The position numbers and the translations under genes are program-made. The notes below the pieces were generated by a model. The model was not told the DNA's origin, made no database searches, and saw only the letters and a program-made list of their open reading frames with translations. Positions 1-7,070 of a DNA stretch of 11,704 nucleotides are shown piece after piece; positions within the stretch are counted from its first letter, which is position 1; each line of letters opens with the position of its first letter. The stretch lies in assembly GCA_009391605.1 (NCBI GenBank), contig VFGQ01000132.1:1-11704 (forward strand), read 5' to 3'. The stretch comes from SAR202 cluster bacterium. GTDB lineage: Bacteria > Chloroflexota > Dehalococcoidia > SAR202 > GCA-002694895.

Positions 1-10
1 ATAACATTAA

Positions 11-895
11 TTATACTCTGCTGTACCCTGATACGGGAATATTAGGATCAACACCTCTTCCTCTAGCATCATCAATCATTCCATATTCTTTTAATATCTC
101 TTGGCTATATGTAACTCTTCCTGAAATTTTTTCTTTTTCTAAACTTGCTAATAATACAGTTGCTTTTGCCATTAATTCAGGCTGCTCCCCTTTTGGATCA
201 TCAAATCCGGTAACTAGATTATGAAAAACTGTACCAGGAGTTGGAACAACCAAGCTAGGGGAAACACATGTTACTGAAATACCATTATCATAGACTTCTT
301 CAGCAAGTCCTTGTGTAAATCTCTCCAAAGCAGCTTTTTGTGCACCATAACAAGTACCACCACCCTGTCGCGTAGGTTTATTTTGTATATCTTCATTACC
401 ACCACCTCCACCATAAGGCCCTGAACCTGGACCTACAGCTGCTGCAGATGAAATATTTACAATACTGCCAGAGTTTTTAGCAATCATGTCACCCAAAACC
501 AAATGGCTTAAATAAAATGGTGCATGTAAATTCACCTCCCACGACTTAAGCCATCTTTTCAATACATAATCTTTTATTGGAACAAAATAAGTTAATGCAG
601 CATTATTGACCAAAATATCTATAGGCCCATAGATTTTCTTAGCATTTTCTATCAATTGTTCACATTGTTCAAAATCAGAAATATTTGCTGAAAGAGCTGT
701 TGCTTCTCCTCCCGAAGATCTTATATTTTCAACAGTACTTTGCAAAGATCCTTCAAGTGGGTGCTCTCCATCTGACATCGTTCTCGCTACACAAATTACT
801 TTAGAAGATCTAGAAGCAAATTCTTGTGAAATATATTGCCCTATACCTCTACTTGCTCCAGTTACTAAAACAATCTTATCCCTTAAATCTTTCAT
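11..895 (-). CDS. SDR-family NAD(P)-dependent oxidoreductase with a Gly-rich active-site insert
   Basis: This 294-residue protein is a classical-type short-chain dehydrogenase/reductase, expected to be cytosolic and to interconvert an alcohol and a carbonyl using NAD(P). The Rossmann nucleotide motif TGASRGIG is at residues 12-19, NNAA at 97-100, the structural Asn at 122, the catalytic Ser in NISS (S150) and YGAQK with Y183 and K187. Ser and Tyr normally lie about 13 residues apart; here they are 33 apart, because a Gly-rich insert (about 155-181, including five consecutive Gly) sits at the active-site edge. The protein is correspondingly longer than the usual 250 residues. R35-R38-type residues after beta-2 (VAR at 36-38) hint at NADP but do not prove it. 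The start is supported by AAAGGAT about 6 nt upstream. It lies 14 bp downstream of the enolase-superfamily gene on the same strand, so the two are probably co-transcribed. The family is certain; the substrate is unknown. Confidence 0.93.
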   Translation of the reverse strand: MKDLRDKIVLVTGASRGIGQYISQEFASRSSKVICVARTMSDGEHPLEGSLQSTVENIRSSGGEATALSANISDFEQCEQLIENAKKIYGPIDILVNNAALTYFVPIKDYVLKRWLKSWEVNLHAPFYLSHLVLGDMIAKNSGSIVNISSAAAVGPGSGPYGGGGGNEDIQNKPTRQGGGTCYGAQKAALERFTQGLAEEVYDNGISVTCVSPSLVVPTPGTVFHNLVTGFDDPKGEQPELMAKATVLLASLEKEKISGRVTYSQEILKEYGMIDDARGRGVDPNIPVSGYSRV

Positions 896-900
896 AAAAA

Positions 901-907
901 ATCCTTT
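901..907 (-). promoter_or_regulatory. Ribosome binding site of the SDR gene
   Basis: On the minus strand AAAGGAT lies about 5-6 nt before the ATG at 893-895. It supports this start and shows that the gene has its own initiation signal inside the enolase-SDR operon. Confidence 0.7.
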
Positions 908-909
908 GA

Positions 910-1995
910 TTAAATTTTATTATCATTTATAAATTTATTGTTAAAATCCAATCCTATACCAGGCTTAGAGTTCAATCTCATAACACCATTAATTATATGA
1001 GGTTTCACATCATATAACATAGACCATATTTCATATGGTTCAGATTCAGGGCAGGCAGGGACCATATTTCCGTTAGAAATTGAAGCAACCAAATGAGAAT
1101 TTAATTCAGGATATTGAGCACCATGTGGCATAAGAATTACTCCATAAGATTTGGATAATTCTGAAATCGATTTTAATCCGGTAAATCCACCACCACCAAG
1201 GATATCTGTTTGTAAAATATCAATACTTTGAGTATCAAGTAATTGTTTTGCCTGGAATATATTAACAATACTTTCTCCTCCAGCTATATTTGTAGTTGTA
1301 TATTGTTTTAATTTTATATAATTGCCAAACTCATTATCCTTTTTGACTATTTCTTCTAAAAAATATATTGGGACATTTAAAGTTTTATCAATATATTCTT
1401 TTGCCTGATCAATAGTCCACATTGAAAATGCATCAATCATAAACTTTTTAGGATTTATTGTGTTTTTGGAATTTATCAATTGATGACTTAATATTAATTT
1501 TTCTACAGCTATATCAACATCTGGCTCAGTTATATGATATTTAATATATTCATATCCTTGATCTGCATGACTTTTAAATATTTTAACAACCTCTTCTGTA
1601 GTTTGATTATAATAACCAATTCCGTCTGCATATACTTTAACTTCATTGGAAAATCCTCCTAAAATTCTCCAAACTGGTTCTTTTAGATATTTACCATATA
1701 AATCCCACAAAGCAATATCAATTGCTCCTAAAGAACTACTGCCTTTTATAACATCTAATTTTATCTTTCTGTATTTCCAAATCTCTTGATACATTAAGTA
1801 CCATAATTTCAAGATATTTCTAGGATCTTCACCTATAAGTAAGGGTGTTAAAATTTCAGAAATTATTTGAGGGTCACCACCACGGGAAATTCCAATTAAA
1901 CCATTATCAGATTCAATATGTAAAATTACCGAATCCCTTGTTGTATCTCCCCACTTATGTCTTAGTGTTTCTGTTGTAACATTTACTATTTTCAT
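910..1995 (-). CDS. Enolase-superfamily protein, mandelate racemase/muconate lactonizing type; probable acid-sugar dehydratase
   Basis: This 361-residue protein has the full two-domain fold of the enolase superfamily: an N-terminal capping domain (1 to about 115), then a modified TIM barrel. These enzymes abstract a proton alpha to a carboxylate bound to Mg2+. The likely metal ligands are D188 (MIDAF), E214 or E215 (FLEE) and E241 (AGGES). The D264 (QTDILGGGG) and H291 (MPHG) pair matches the Asp-His dyad of the mandelate racemase subgroup, and E317 or E319 may be the late active-site Glu. The second-strand KxK motif reads K152-Y-H154, so one acid-base position is His instead of Lys. Dehydration of a sugar acid is the commonest activity in this subgroup, but racemase or cycloisomerase cannot be excluded. 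No Shine-Dalgarno is visible before the ATG. It is the first gene of an operon with the SDR and is divergent from the amidohydrolase. Confidence 0.92.
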   Translation of the reverse strand: MKIVNVTTETLRHKWGDTTRDSVILHIESDNGLIGISRGGDPQIISEILTPLLIGEDPRNILKLWYLMYQEIWKYRKIKLDVIKGSSSLGAIDIALWDLYGKYLKEPVWRILGGFSNEVKVYADGIGYYNQTTEEVVKIFKSHADQGYEYIKYHITEPDVDIAVEKLILSHQLINSKNTINPKKFMIDAFSMWTIDQAKEYIDKTLNVPIYFLEEIVKKDNEFGNYIKLKQYTTTNIAGGESIVNIFQAKQLLDTQSIDILQTDILGGGGFTGLKSISELSKSYGVILMPHGAQYPELNSHLVASISNGNMVPACPESEPYEIWSMLYDVKPHIINGVMRLNSKPGIGLDFNNKFINDNKI

Positions 1996-1998
1996 TAA

Positions 1999-2027
1999 TT
2001 GACATCAAAAAAGAATCATAATAATAT
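1999..2027 (+). promoter_or_regulatory. Sigma70-type promoter of the amidohydrolase gene
   Basis: A perfect -35 hexamer TTGACA (1999-2004) is followed by a 17-bp spacer and TAATAT (2022-2027, 4 of 6 to TATAAT). Transcription would begin near 2034 and give a leader of about 19 nt that contains the GGAG ribosome binding site and ends at the ATG at 2053. The reading frame of the gene stays open upstream through this promoter to a TTG at 1999, so an automatic caller could place the start inside the -35 box. Confidence 0.72.
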
Positions 2028-2042
2028 CAGAATAAACTATAT

Positions 2043-2046
2043 GGAG
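2043..2046 (+). promoter_or_regulatory. Ribosome binding site fixing the amidohydrolase start at 2053
   Basis: GGAG lies 6 nt before the ATG at 2053-2055. The upstream in-frame ATG at 2041 and TTG at 1999 have no such signal, so 2053 is preferred. Confidence 0.72.
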
Positions 2047-2052
2047 AAAGAT

Positions 2053-3645
2053 ATGTCAATACAATCAATACCAGATTTAGTAGTAAAAAATGCTAATATA
2101 ATCACTGTAGATTCAAACTTACCAAAAGCTCAGGCCTTTGCAATTAAAAACGGTAAATTTATTGCAATAGGATCTAACAATGATATTGAAAATATAACAT
2201 CACCTCAAACTAAAATATATGATGCAGAAAATAAAACCATCATCCCAGGGCTTATTGATGCACATATTCATGTTCTAAGTAGTGGGATAAGGCATGTTAT
2301 GGCTGCAGATTGTTCTGTGGCTGACATATCTACAGTATCTAACCTTTTAAAAAAACAAATATCAAAAACTCCTAAAGGCGAATGGGTACAAGGATTTAAA
2401 TATGATGACACTAAAATAAAGGAAAATAGAGATTTATACAAAGAAGACTTGGATGCCCTTTCAACAGAACACCCTATCATGGTTTCTCACAGAGCAGGTC
2501 ATGTATATTATTTAAATTCAAAAGCATTAGAATTATCTGGATATCATAACGAATCTGAGGATCCTCATGGTGGCAGGCTAGGTCGAAATAAAGCAACTGG
2601 TGAATTAAATGGAATTACATATGAAAGAGCTATTGAGCCTACCAGAGAATTATTACCATCAGTTTCTATAAAAGACAGAGCTGACGGATTAAAACAAATC
2701 GGTTCCATGTTCAATTCTGCAGGATTAACAAGTGTGCATGATGCCAGAGTTACTAAAGACGAATTTTTAACCTATCAAGATGGTGAAAAAAATGGTGACT
2801 TAGGAATTAGAGTCTATATGTTAATGGCACAAGATTTATTCCCAAGTCTAAGAGATGCAGGGATAAAAACAGGATTTGGAAGTGATATGTTAAAAATAGG
2901 CGGAATTAAAATGACTTCCGATGGAGCAATTGCAGCAAGAACAGCATGGCTATCAGAACCATATATAGGATCTGATGACTGCGGAATTCAGGCTATGAGC
3001 CAAGAAGAACTCGATGATCAAGTAATACAAATGCATGATGCTGGATTTCAAGTCTGTATTCATGCAAATGGTGACTCAGCTATATCTAATGTTTTAAATT
3101 CCTACGAAAAAGCGCTAAGCTTGAATCCACGACCTAATACTCGTCATAGAATAGAGCACTGTACTTTAGTTAACCCAGAAATACTAAAAAGAATGGCTAA
3201 AAATGATGTCCAGGCAACACCATTTTGCACATATGTTTTCTATCACGGAGAAAAAATGCAATTTTATGGAGAAGAAAGATTAGAATGGATGTTTGCTCAA
3301 AAATCTTTTATAGAATATGGTGTAAATTCTACCGGAGCTACAGACTACCCACCCGGACCCTATCCTCCATTAATGGGAATTCAAAGCTGCATTACTCGTA
3401 CAGACTCTAATGGTAAACTATGGGGGGCAAGTCAAAAAATAAATATTGATCAAGCTCTAAAAATTTATACATTAAATGGAGCAAGAGCAGCATTCGAGGA
3501 AAATATTAAAGGATCTATTTCAATGAACAAACTTGCAGATTTTGTTGTACTGGATAAAGATATAACAAAAGTAGATCCATTTGAGATAAAAGATATCAAA
3601 ATAGTAAAAACTGTTATAGGTGGCAATACAGTATACGAAGGATAG
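2053..3645 (+). CDS. Amidohydrolase_3 family metal-dependent hydrolase (YtcJ-like)
   Basis: This gene encodes 530 residues from the preferred ATG, a usual length for the YtcJ-like amidohydrolase_3 family. These are cytosolic zinc-type enzymes that hydrolyse amide, N-acyl or cyclic amide/ester bonds. A small N-terminal beta domain (VVKNANIITVD, about 10-20) leads into PGLIDAHIH, with the metal pair H71 and H73. K286 (GGIKM, followed by SDGA), H337 (IHANGD), H369 (IEHC) and D431 (GATDYP) complete the expected ligand set. The C-terminal beta strands (ADFVVLDKD, about 495-503) close the composite domain. No signal peptide is visible. The start is set by GGAG and the promoter just upstream. It is transcribed alone, divergent from the enolase-SDR operon, and ends 8 bp from the convergent ThDP gene with no hairpin terminator between them. 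Substrates of this family are rarely predictable, and none is proposed. Confidence 0.93.
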   Translation: MSIQSIPDLVVKNANIITVDSNLPKAQAFAIKNGKFIAIGSNNDIENITSPQTKIYDAENKTIIPGLIDAHIHVLSSGIRHVMAADCSVADISTVSNLLKKQISKTPKGEWVQGFKYDDTKIKENRDLYKEDLDALSTEHPIMVSHRAGHVYYLNSKALELSGYHNESEDPHGGRLGRNKATGELNGITYERAIEPTRELLPSVSIKDRADGLKQIGSMFNSAGLTSVHDARVTKDEFLTYQDGEKNGDLGIRVYMLMAQDLFPSLRDAGIKTGFGSDMLKIGGIKMTSDGAIAARTAWLSEPYIGSDDCGIQAMSQEELDDQVIQMHDAGFQVCIHANGDSAISNVLNSYEKALSLNPRPNTRHRIEHCTLVNPEILKRMAKNDVQATPFCTYVFYHGEKMQFYGEERLEWMFAQKSFIEYGVNSTGATDYPPGPYPPLMGIQSCITRTDSNGKLWGASQKINIDQALKIYTLNGARAAFEENIKGSISMNKLADFVVLDKDITKVDPFEIKDIKIVKTVIGGNTVYEG

Positions 3646-3653
3646 ATTTACTA

Positions 3654-5321
3654 TTAATATTCTTTTGTATTTAATATATGCTGTGTTAAGGGGCTTGGGG
3701 ATGGTTCTGTCTTAATATTTAATATCCCCGGACCTTTGTGTTCTAAAAATTTTTTCAGTTTAATACCAAGTTCAGATTTTTTATCAACCAAGTCTCCATA
3801 AGCTCCTACAGATTTGGCAATATTCTCATAATTAACAAAATTCAAATTAGTAGCTACAGGATTCTCAAAAAACTGAACTTGTTGATGATAATCAATTCCC
3901 CAGACAGAATCACATCCGATTATAATTTTAGCATTAATATTATTTCTGACTGCAGTATCAATTTCCATCAAATTAAATCCTGATGCTCCATCTCCGGTAA
4001 ATACTATAACTTGCTCATCTGGCAATGCGACTTTCGCACCAATCCCGTAAGGAACTCCCCAACCGATCATTCCTAAAACACCGTTAACAAACCATCTATT
4101 ACTTCTCTCACTCGGATAATAAGAAGCTCCATAAAAAGCAAAATCACTTCCTTCAAAAATTAAACAATTTTGATCATCTAACAATTTTGACATTTCTCTA
4201 TGTACATCCATAGAATGAATAGATTCTCCTTTACCTGTCATATTTTGCAAGTAATCCATGTGTTGAAGATAATTATTTTTAAATGTTTTAATTATTCCAG
4301 GATCTTTTTTAGAAACATTTTTAGTACTAAGAAGGTGATTTAATTGAGAAACAAAAACACCTACTGAACATAGCAAGGAAAAATCAGTTCTTTTTGACCT
4401 GCTTAATATAATCTCATCTGGATCAATTTGTATAATTTTAGTATTTTTAGAAATTGTAGGGGGAGATCCGTAATCTAAAGTGAAATCCAATTCCTTACCT
4501 AAAAGTATAATCAAATCAGCTTCAGACATTGCTCTTGCTGTAGGGTTGGCTCTTTGGTCTGATAATCCATAGGATAATTCATGACTGTCAGGAATAATAC
4601 CTCTTGCACTCATTTCATTTAGTACCGGACAATTTAAAGTTTCTACTATTCCTTCAATATCTGATCGAATAACATCATGAGCTCCGTTGCCTAAAATAAA
4701 TACTGGATTTGAAGATTTTTTAATAAATTCATAACATTTATACACATCATCATCAGCTGCAAATTGAACACTAATATTCCCTCTTTTTTGAACAGACATA
4801 TCATATGAATCATATATTCCGGTTTGTATATCAACTGGGATAGTTAAATGAGTTGGACCTCTTCTTCCAGACAAACTTAATTGGTAACTTGATTCCAGTT
4901 CGCTTAATAAATGATTACCATTTAAAATAATAGAGGATTTTTTTGTTACAGGCGCAGCCATTCCAATTTGATCGATTTCCTGAGGAGCTCCCATCCCCAA
5001 AAAGTTGCTGTCAGCACACCCTGAAATATTAATTACAGGGCTTAATTGCTGATGTGCCAAAGTCAATCCTGGGATAGCATTCGCATGTCCTGGTGTTGTA
5101 AACATAGAAACTCCCGGAGTGTTTTTTATTCTCCCCCAGGCATTTGCCATATCTACAGCTGCCTGTTCATGCCTTGTATCAACAAATCTAAATCCACGAT
5201 TAGATAAAACATCCATTAAATGCAAAATATGATCACCGGCAACAGTAAAAACTGTATCTATATTTTTTGATTCTAAAAATTCTGCTATATATTCTGATCC
5301 TGATTTTTTCATTGAATTCAC
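3654..5321 (-). CDS. Thiamine-diphosphate-dependent enzyme (acetolactate synthase/oxalyl-CoA decarboxylase-like superfamily)
   Basis: This 555-residue protein has the three-domain architecture of ThDP decarboxylases and lyases. The N-terminal PYR domain carries the cofactor-activating Glu E52 (HEQAA). A central Rossmann-like domain (about 190-335) contains NPVFILGNGA and IIQIDPDE. The C-terminal PP domain carries GDG at 443-445 and the downstream metal motif. That motif reads C470-D471 (IGCDSVWG) where NN or ND is usual; the Asp can still bind Mg2+. Members cleave or form C-C bonds next to a carbonyl, acting on 2-keto acids or 2-hydroxyacyl-CoAs; the substrate here is not readable. The GTG at 5321 overlaps the stop of the upstream hydrolase gene by 4 bp (GTGA), which indicates translational coupling. 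An ATG at 5312 with GTGA five nt before it is an alternative start, giving 552 residues. The family is certain; the specific activity is unknown. Confidence 0.92.
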   Translation of the reverse strand: MNSMKKSGSEYIAEFLESKNIDTVFTVAGDHILHLMDVLSNRGFRFVDTRHEQAAVDMANAWGRIKNTPGVSMFTTPGHANAIPGLTLAHQQLSPVINISGCADSNFLGMGAPQEIDQIGMAAPVTKKSSIILNGNHLLSELESSYQLSLSGRRGPTHLTIPVDIQTGIYDSYDMSVQKRGNISVQFAADDDVYKCYEFIKKSSNPVFILGNGAHDVIRSDIEGIVETLNCPVLNEMSARGIIPDSHELSYGLSDQRANPTARAMSEADLIILLGKELDFTLDYGSPPTISKNTKIIQIDPDEIILSRSKRTDFSLLCSVGVFVSQLNHLLSTKNVSKKDPGIIKTFKNNYLQHMDYLQNMTGKGESIHSMDVHREMSKLLDDQNCLIFEGSDFAFYGASYYPSERSNRWFVNGVLGMIGWGVPYGIGAKVALPDEQVIVFTGDGASGFNLMEIDTAVRNNINAKIIIGCDSVWGIDYHQQVQFFENPVATNLNFVNYENIAKSVGAYGDLVDKKSELGIKLKKFLEHKGPGILNIKTEPSPSPLTQHILNTKEY

Positions 5322-6370
5322 TTTGAAAATTGTAAGGCTTCTGAAGGGTTGGTATAAAGGATTGCATCTATCATTTCATCAGTGTAGCCTTTATCTCTCA
5401 TTCTTGGAACTATGAATGAAGGGATATAACTATATCCCCATCCTCCATATTCTTCTAATTGATGCTTTGCGCAAACATCATGAGCAATTAAAATTTTCGA
5501 CCCATATCCTTTGTCTATTAGCCACATAATATCGTACAGTCTTTTAGCATCTGAAGGCATATCAATATGTTTATTAGATCCGTAATAATGATTTTCTTGC
5601 CCAAACAAATCCCATTCCAGATAACATCCTGACTCAGCTATCTCTAAAAGAGTATCTTTTTCAAAAACAGTACGGTCCAAATGTCCCATAATAGTATTAG
5701 ATAAGTCAGCTCCTGATTTTTTTAATATATCAATAGCAACTATAGGGGCTTTCTCATCTCTTCCGGGATGTATGAGTATTGGAGCTCCAGTTTCTTGTTG
5801 AGCTACTGCTGATGCTACTAAAACCTTTTCTTCATCTTTATGTAATGGGTGAGAGAGACCTACTTCACCTATTATGCCAGATTTTATTTTTTGAGACCCG
5901 ACTCCAATATTGACATCATTTATTATCACCCCAGCTAAATCTTCAATGGTCATTTTAGAAACTTCGGGAGGATGTGCCAAGTATACATAATAAGCAGCAC
6001 CCATAATAATATGTATATCTGTAAGATTAGAAACTTTGAGTAATCCTTCCGGATCACGGGCTATCCCAATACTTGTAGCATCTACAACTGCACCACCTCC
6101 TGCAGCTTTATATTTTTGTATCTCATTAACAGAAATATCAAAATCCACAATTTTCCTGTCATCTGAATTAGGCCAACCATGATGATAGATCAATCCTCGA
6201 TTTTTTAATGATAATGGCTCGTTGTACACCTGTTTTTTATGGGATTCTTCGGGAGGTATATTCATTGTTGATGGAAATTCAATAAACACATGTTCATGTG
6301 TCATAGTCATTCCTAAATCTTTAGGATCAATTACACCTTTTACAGTTTGTATCTTACCTTTTCTTGTCAT
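5318..6370 (-). CDS. Phosphotriesterase-family (PTE/PLL-like) binuclear metal hydrolase, probable lactonase or esterase
   Basis: This 350-residue TIM-barrel hydrolase has every expected metal ligand: H25 and H27 (THEHVF), a bridging acid at E169 (GEVG), H201 (LIHPGRD), H230 (MGHLDRT) and D298 (AHDVC). Classic phosphotriesterases and many lactonases use a carboxylated Lys as bridge; Glu here resembles the E. coli phosphotriesterase homology protein group. That makes organophosphate hydrolysis unlikely and a carboxylic ester or lactone more likely (inference). The ATG at 6370 is chosen because GGAGA lies 7 nt upstream; an in-frame ATG at 6391 sits at the edge of the palindrome and lacks a site. 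The DNA upstream holds the 45-bp palindrome shared with divergent coaE. The stop overlaps the GTG of the ThDP gene, so the two form one operon and may act on the same substrate. Confidence 0.91.
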   Translation of the reverse strand: MTRKGKIQTVKGVIDPKDLGMTMTHEHVFIEFPSTMNIPPEESHKKQVYNEPLSLKNRGLIYHHGWPNSDDRKIVDFDISVNEIQKYKAAGGGAVVDATSIGIARDPEGLLKVSNLTDIHIIMGAAYYVYLAHPPEVSKMTIEDLAGVIINDVNIGVGSQKIKSGIIGEVGLSHPLHKDEEKVLVASAVAQQETGAPILIHPGRDEKAPIVAIDILKKSGADLSNTIMGHLDRTVFEKDTLLEIAESGCYLEWDLFGQENHYYGSNKHIDMPSDAKRLYDIMWLIDKGYGSKILIAHDVCAKHQLEEYGGWGYSYIPSFIVPRMRDKGYTDEMIDAILYTNPSEALQFSK

Positions 6371-6374
6371 AACA

Positions 6375-6380
6375 TTTCTC
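6375..6380 (-). promoter_or_regulatory. Ribosome binding site fixing the hydrolase start at 6370
   Basis: On the minus strand GGAGA lies about 7 nt before the ATG at 6368-6370. This excludes the longer in-frame start at 6391 as the likely one. Confidence 0.72.
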
Positions 6381-6389
6381 CGAAGGAAC

Positions 6390-6434
6390 ATTATTCTTTA
6401 ATTGACTTATAATATAAGTCAATTAAAGAATAAT
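6390..6434. repeat. Perfect 45-bp palindrome (22-bp arms, one central base) between divergent genes
   Basis: Positions 6390-6411 are the exact reverse complement of 6413-6434 around a single central A at 6412. The palindrome begins 20 bp upstream of the hydrolase ATG (6370) and ends 24 bp upstream of the coaE ATG (6459). It contains TTGACT on the plus strand (6402-6407) and, by symmetry, on the minus strand (6417-6422). Each is followed 18 bp downstream by AAGAAT (6426-6431 plus; 6393-6398 minus), giving identical weak outward promoter candidates. A consensus TATAAT also spans the centre at 6408-6413 (plus), with TATATT opposite (6411-6416, minus). It may be a symmetric bidirectional promoter, a dimer operator or a dispersed palindromic repeat. 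The repeat is seen directly; its role is inference. Confidence 0.95.
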
Positions 6435-6458
6435 ATAAACTTCTATAAACAATATTTG

Positions 6459-7070
6459 ATGAAAAATAAAACAATAATTTTAGGGATAACCGGATCAATT
6501 GCTACTGGTAAATCAACAATTATCAACAAACTTCTAAATGAATTTAATCCTGAATATTGTGATGCCGATAAATTAGTTCACACACTATATGAACCTGGAA
6601 AAGCTGCATATCATAGAATTATTGATATATTTGGAAAAGGAATAATTGATAATAAAACAAAATACATAGACCGGCAAAAATTAGGTGAAATAGTATTTAA
6701 GGATAAAAATTCTATGAAAAAGCTTACAGATGCGATTGGAAATATTGGAATTGAAGTAAAAAATTTAGTTGATTCATGGACAGAAGATAACAAAAAAATT
6801 GGAATAGTAGAAGCAGTGAATTTAATTGAAGCTAATTATATTGCCTGGTGTGATGAAGTATGGTTATTTAAAGTAGACAATAATATTGCACTTAAAAGAT
6901 TAAAAAACCGAAACAATTTATCTCAAAATGAAGCAAAAAAAAGAATTAAAAGCCAAACCCCTTGGGATAAAAGAGTAGATTATGCAAACTTCACTATAGA
7001 TACAGATGGGAATATTGAAGAAGTATATACAAAAGTTAAAAAATTATATTTAGATTTAATTAAAATTTAA
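6459..7070 (+). CDS. coaE: Dephospho-CoA kinase
   Basis: This 203-residue P-loop kinase catalyses the last step of coenzyme A synthesis, ATP-dependent phosphorylation of the 3'-hydroxyl of dephospho-CoA. It has the Walker A motif GSIATGKS (12-19), the DADKLVH motif (35-41) with the catalytic-type Asp, IDRQKLGEIVF (70-80) with R72, a lid region RLKNRNNLSQNEAKKR (147-162) and SQTPWDKR. The length is normal for the family. The substrate-loop motif usually written PLLFE reads NLIEA (121-125, in VEAVNLIEAN), a variant that may be lineage-specific. The ATG at 6459 puts the P-loop at the usual distance from the N terminus. The frame stays open to a TTG at 6402, but that lies in the palindrome. No Shine-Dalgarno is visible; TATAAA at 6444-6449 suggests a very short leader or none. 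It converges on the CoA-transferase gene with a 4-bp overlap. Confidence 0.9.
   Translation: MKNKTIILGITGSIATGKSTIINKLLNEFNPEYCDADKLVHTLYEPGKAAYHRIIDIFGKGIIDNKTKYIDRQKLGEIVFKDKNSMKKLTDAIGNIGIEVKNLVDSWTEDNKKIGIVEAVNLIEANYIAWCDEVWLFKVDNNIALKRLKNRNNLSQNEAKKRIKSQTPWDKRVDYANFTIDTDGNIEEVYTKVKKLYLDLIKI

Noticed and set aside
1999..2052. N-terminal extension of the amidohydrolase from TTG at 1999 or ATG at 2041
   Set aside because: The extension covers a consensus promoter and the ribosome binding site, has no signal of its own, and the family fold begins just after the ATG at 2053.
2268..2480. Minus-strand open frame of 70 codons
   Set aside because: It lies wholly inside the amidohydrolase gene on the other strand and shows no motif or start signal.
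3225..3410. Plus-strand open frame of 61 codons
   Set aside because: It is an out-of-frame shadow inside the amidohydrolase gene with low-information sequence.
6371..6391. Longer phosphotriesterase-like protein from ATG 6391
   Set aside because: No ribosome binding site precedes it, while GGAGA sits correctly before the ATG at 6370.
6402..6458. Longer coaE starting at TTG 6402
   Set aside because: It would translate half of the palindrome and add 19 residues before a P-loop that normally lies near the N terminus.
6611..6793. Minus-strand open frame of 60 codons
   Set aside because: It lies inside coaE, is hydrophobic only because of the AT-rich complement, and has no start signal.
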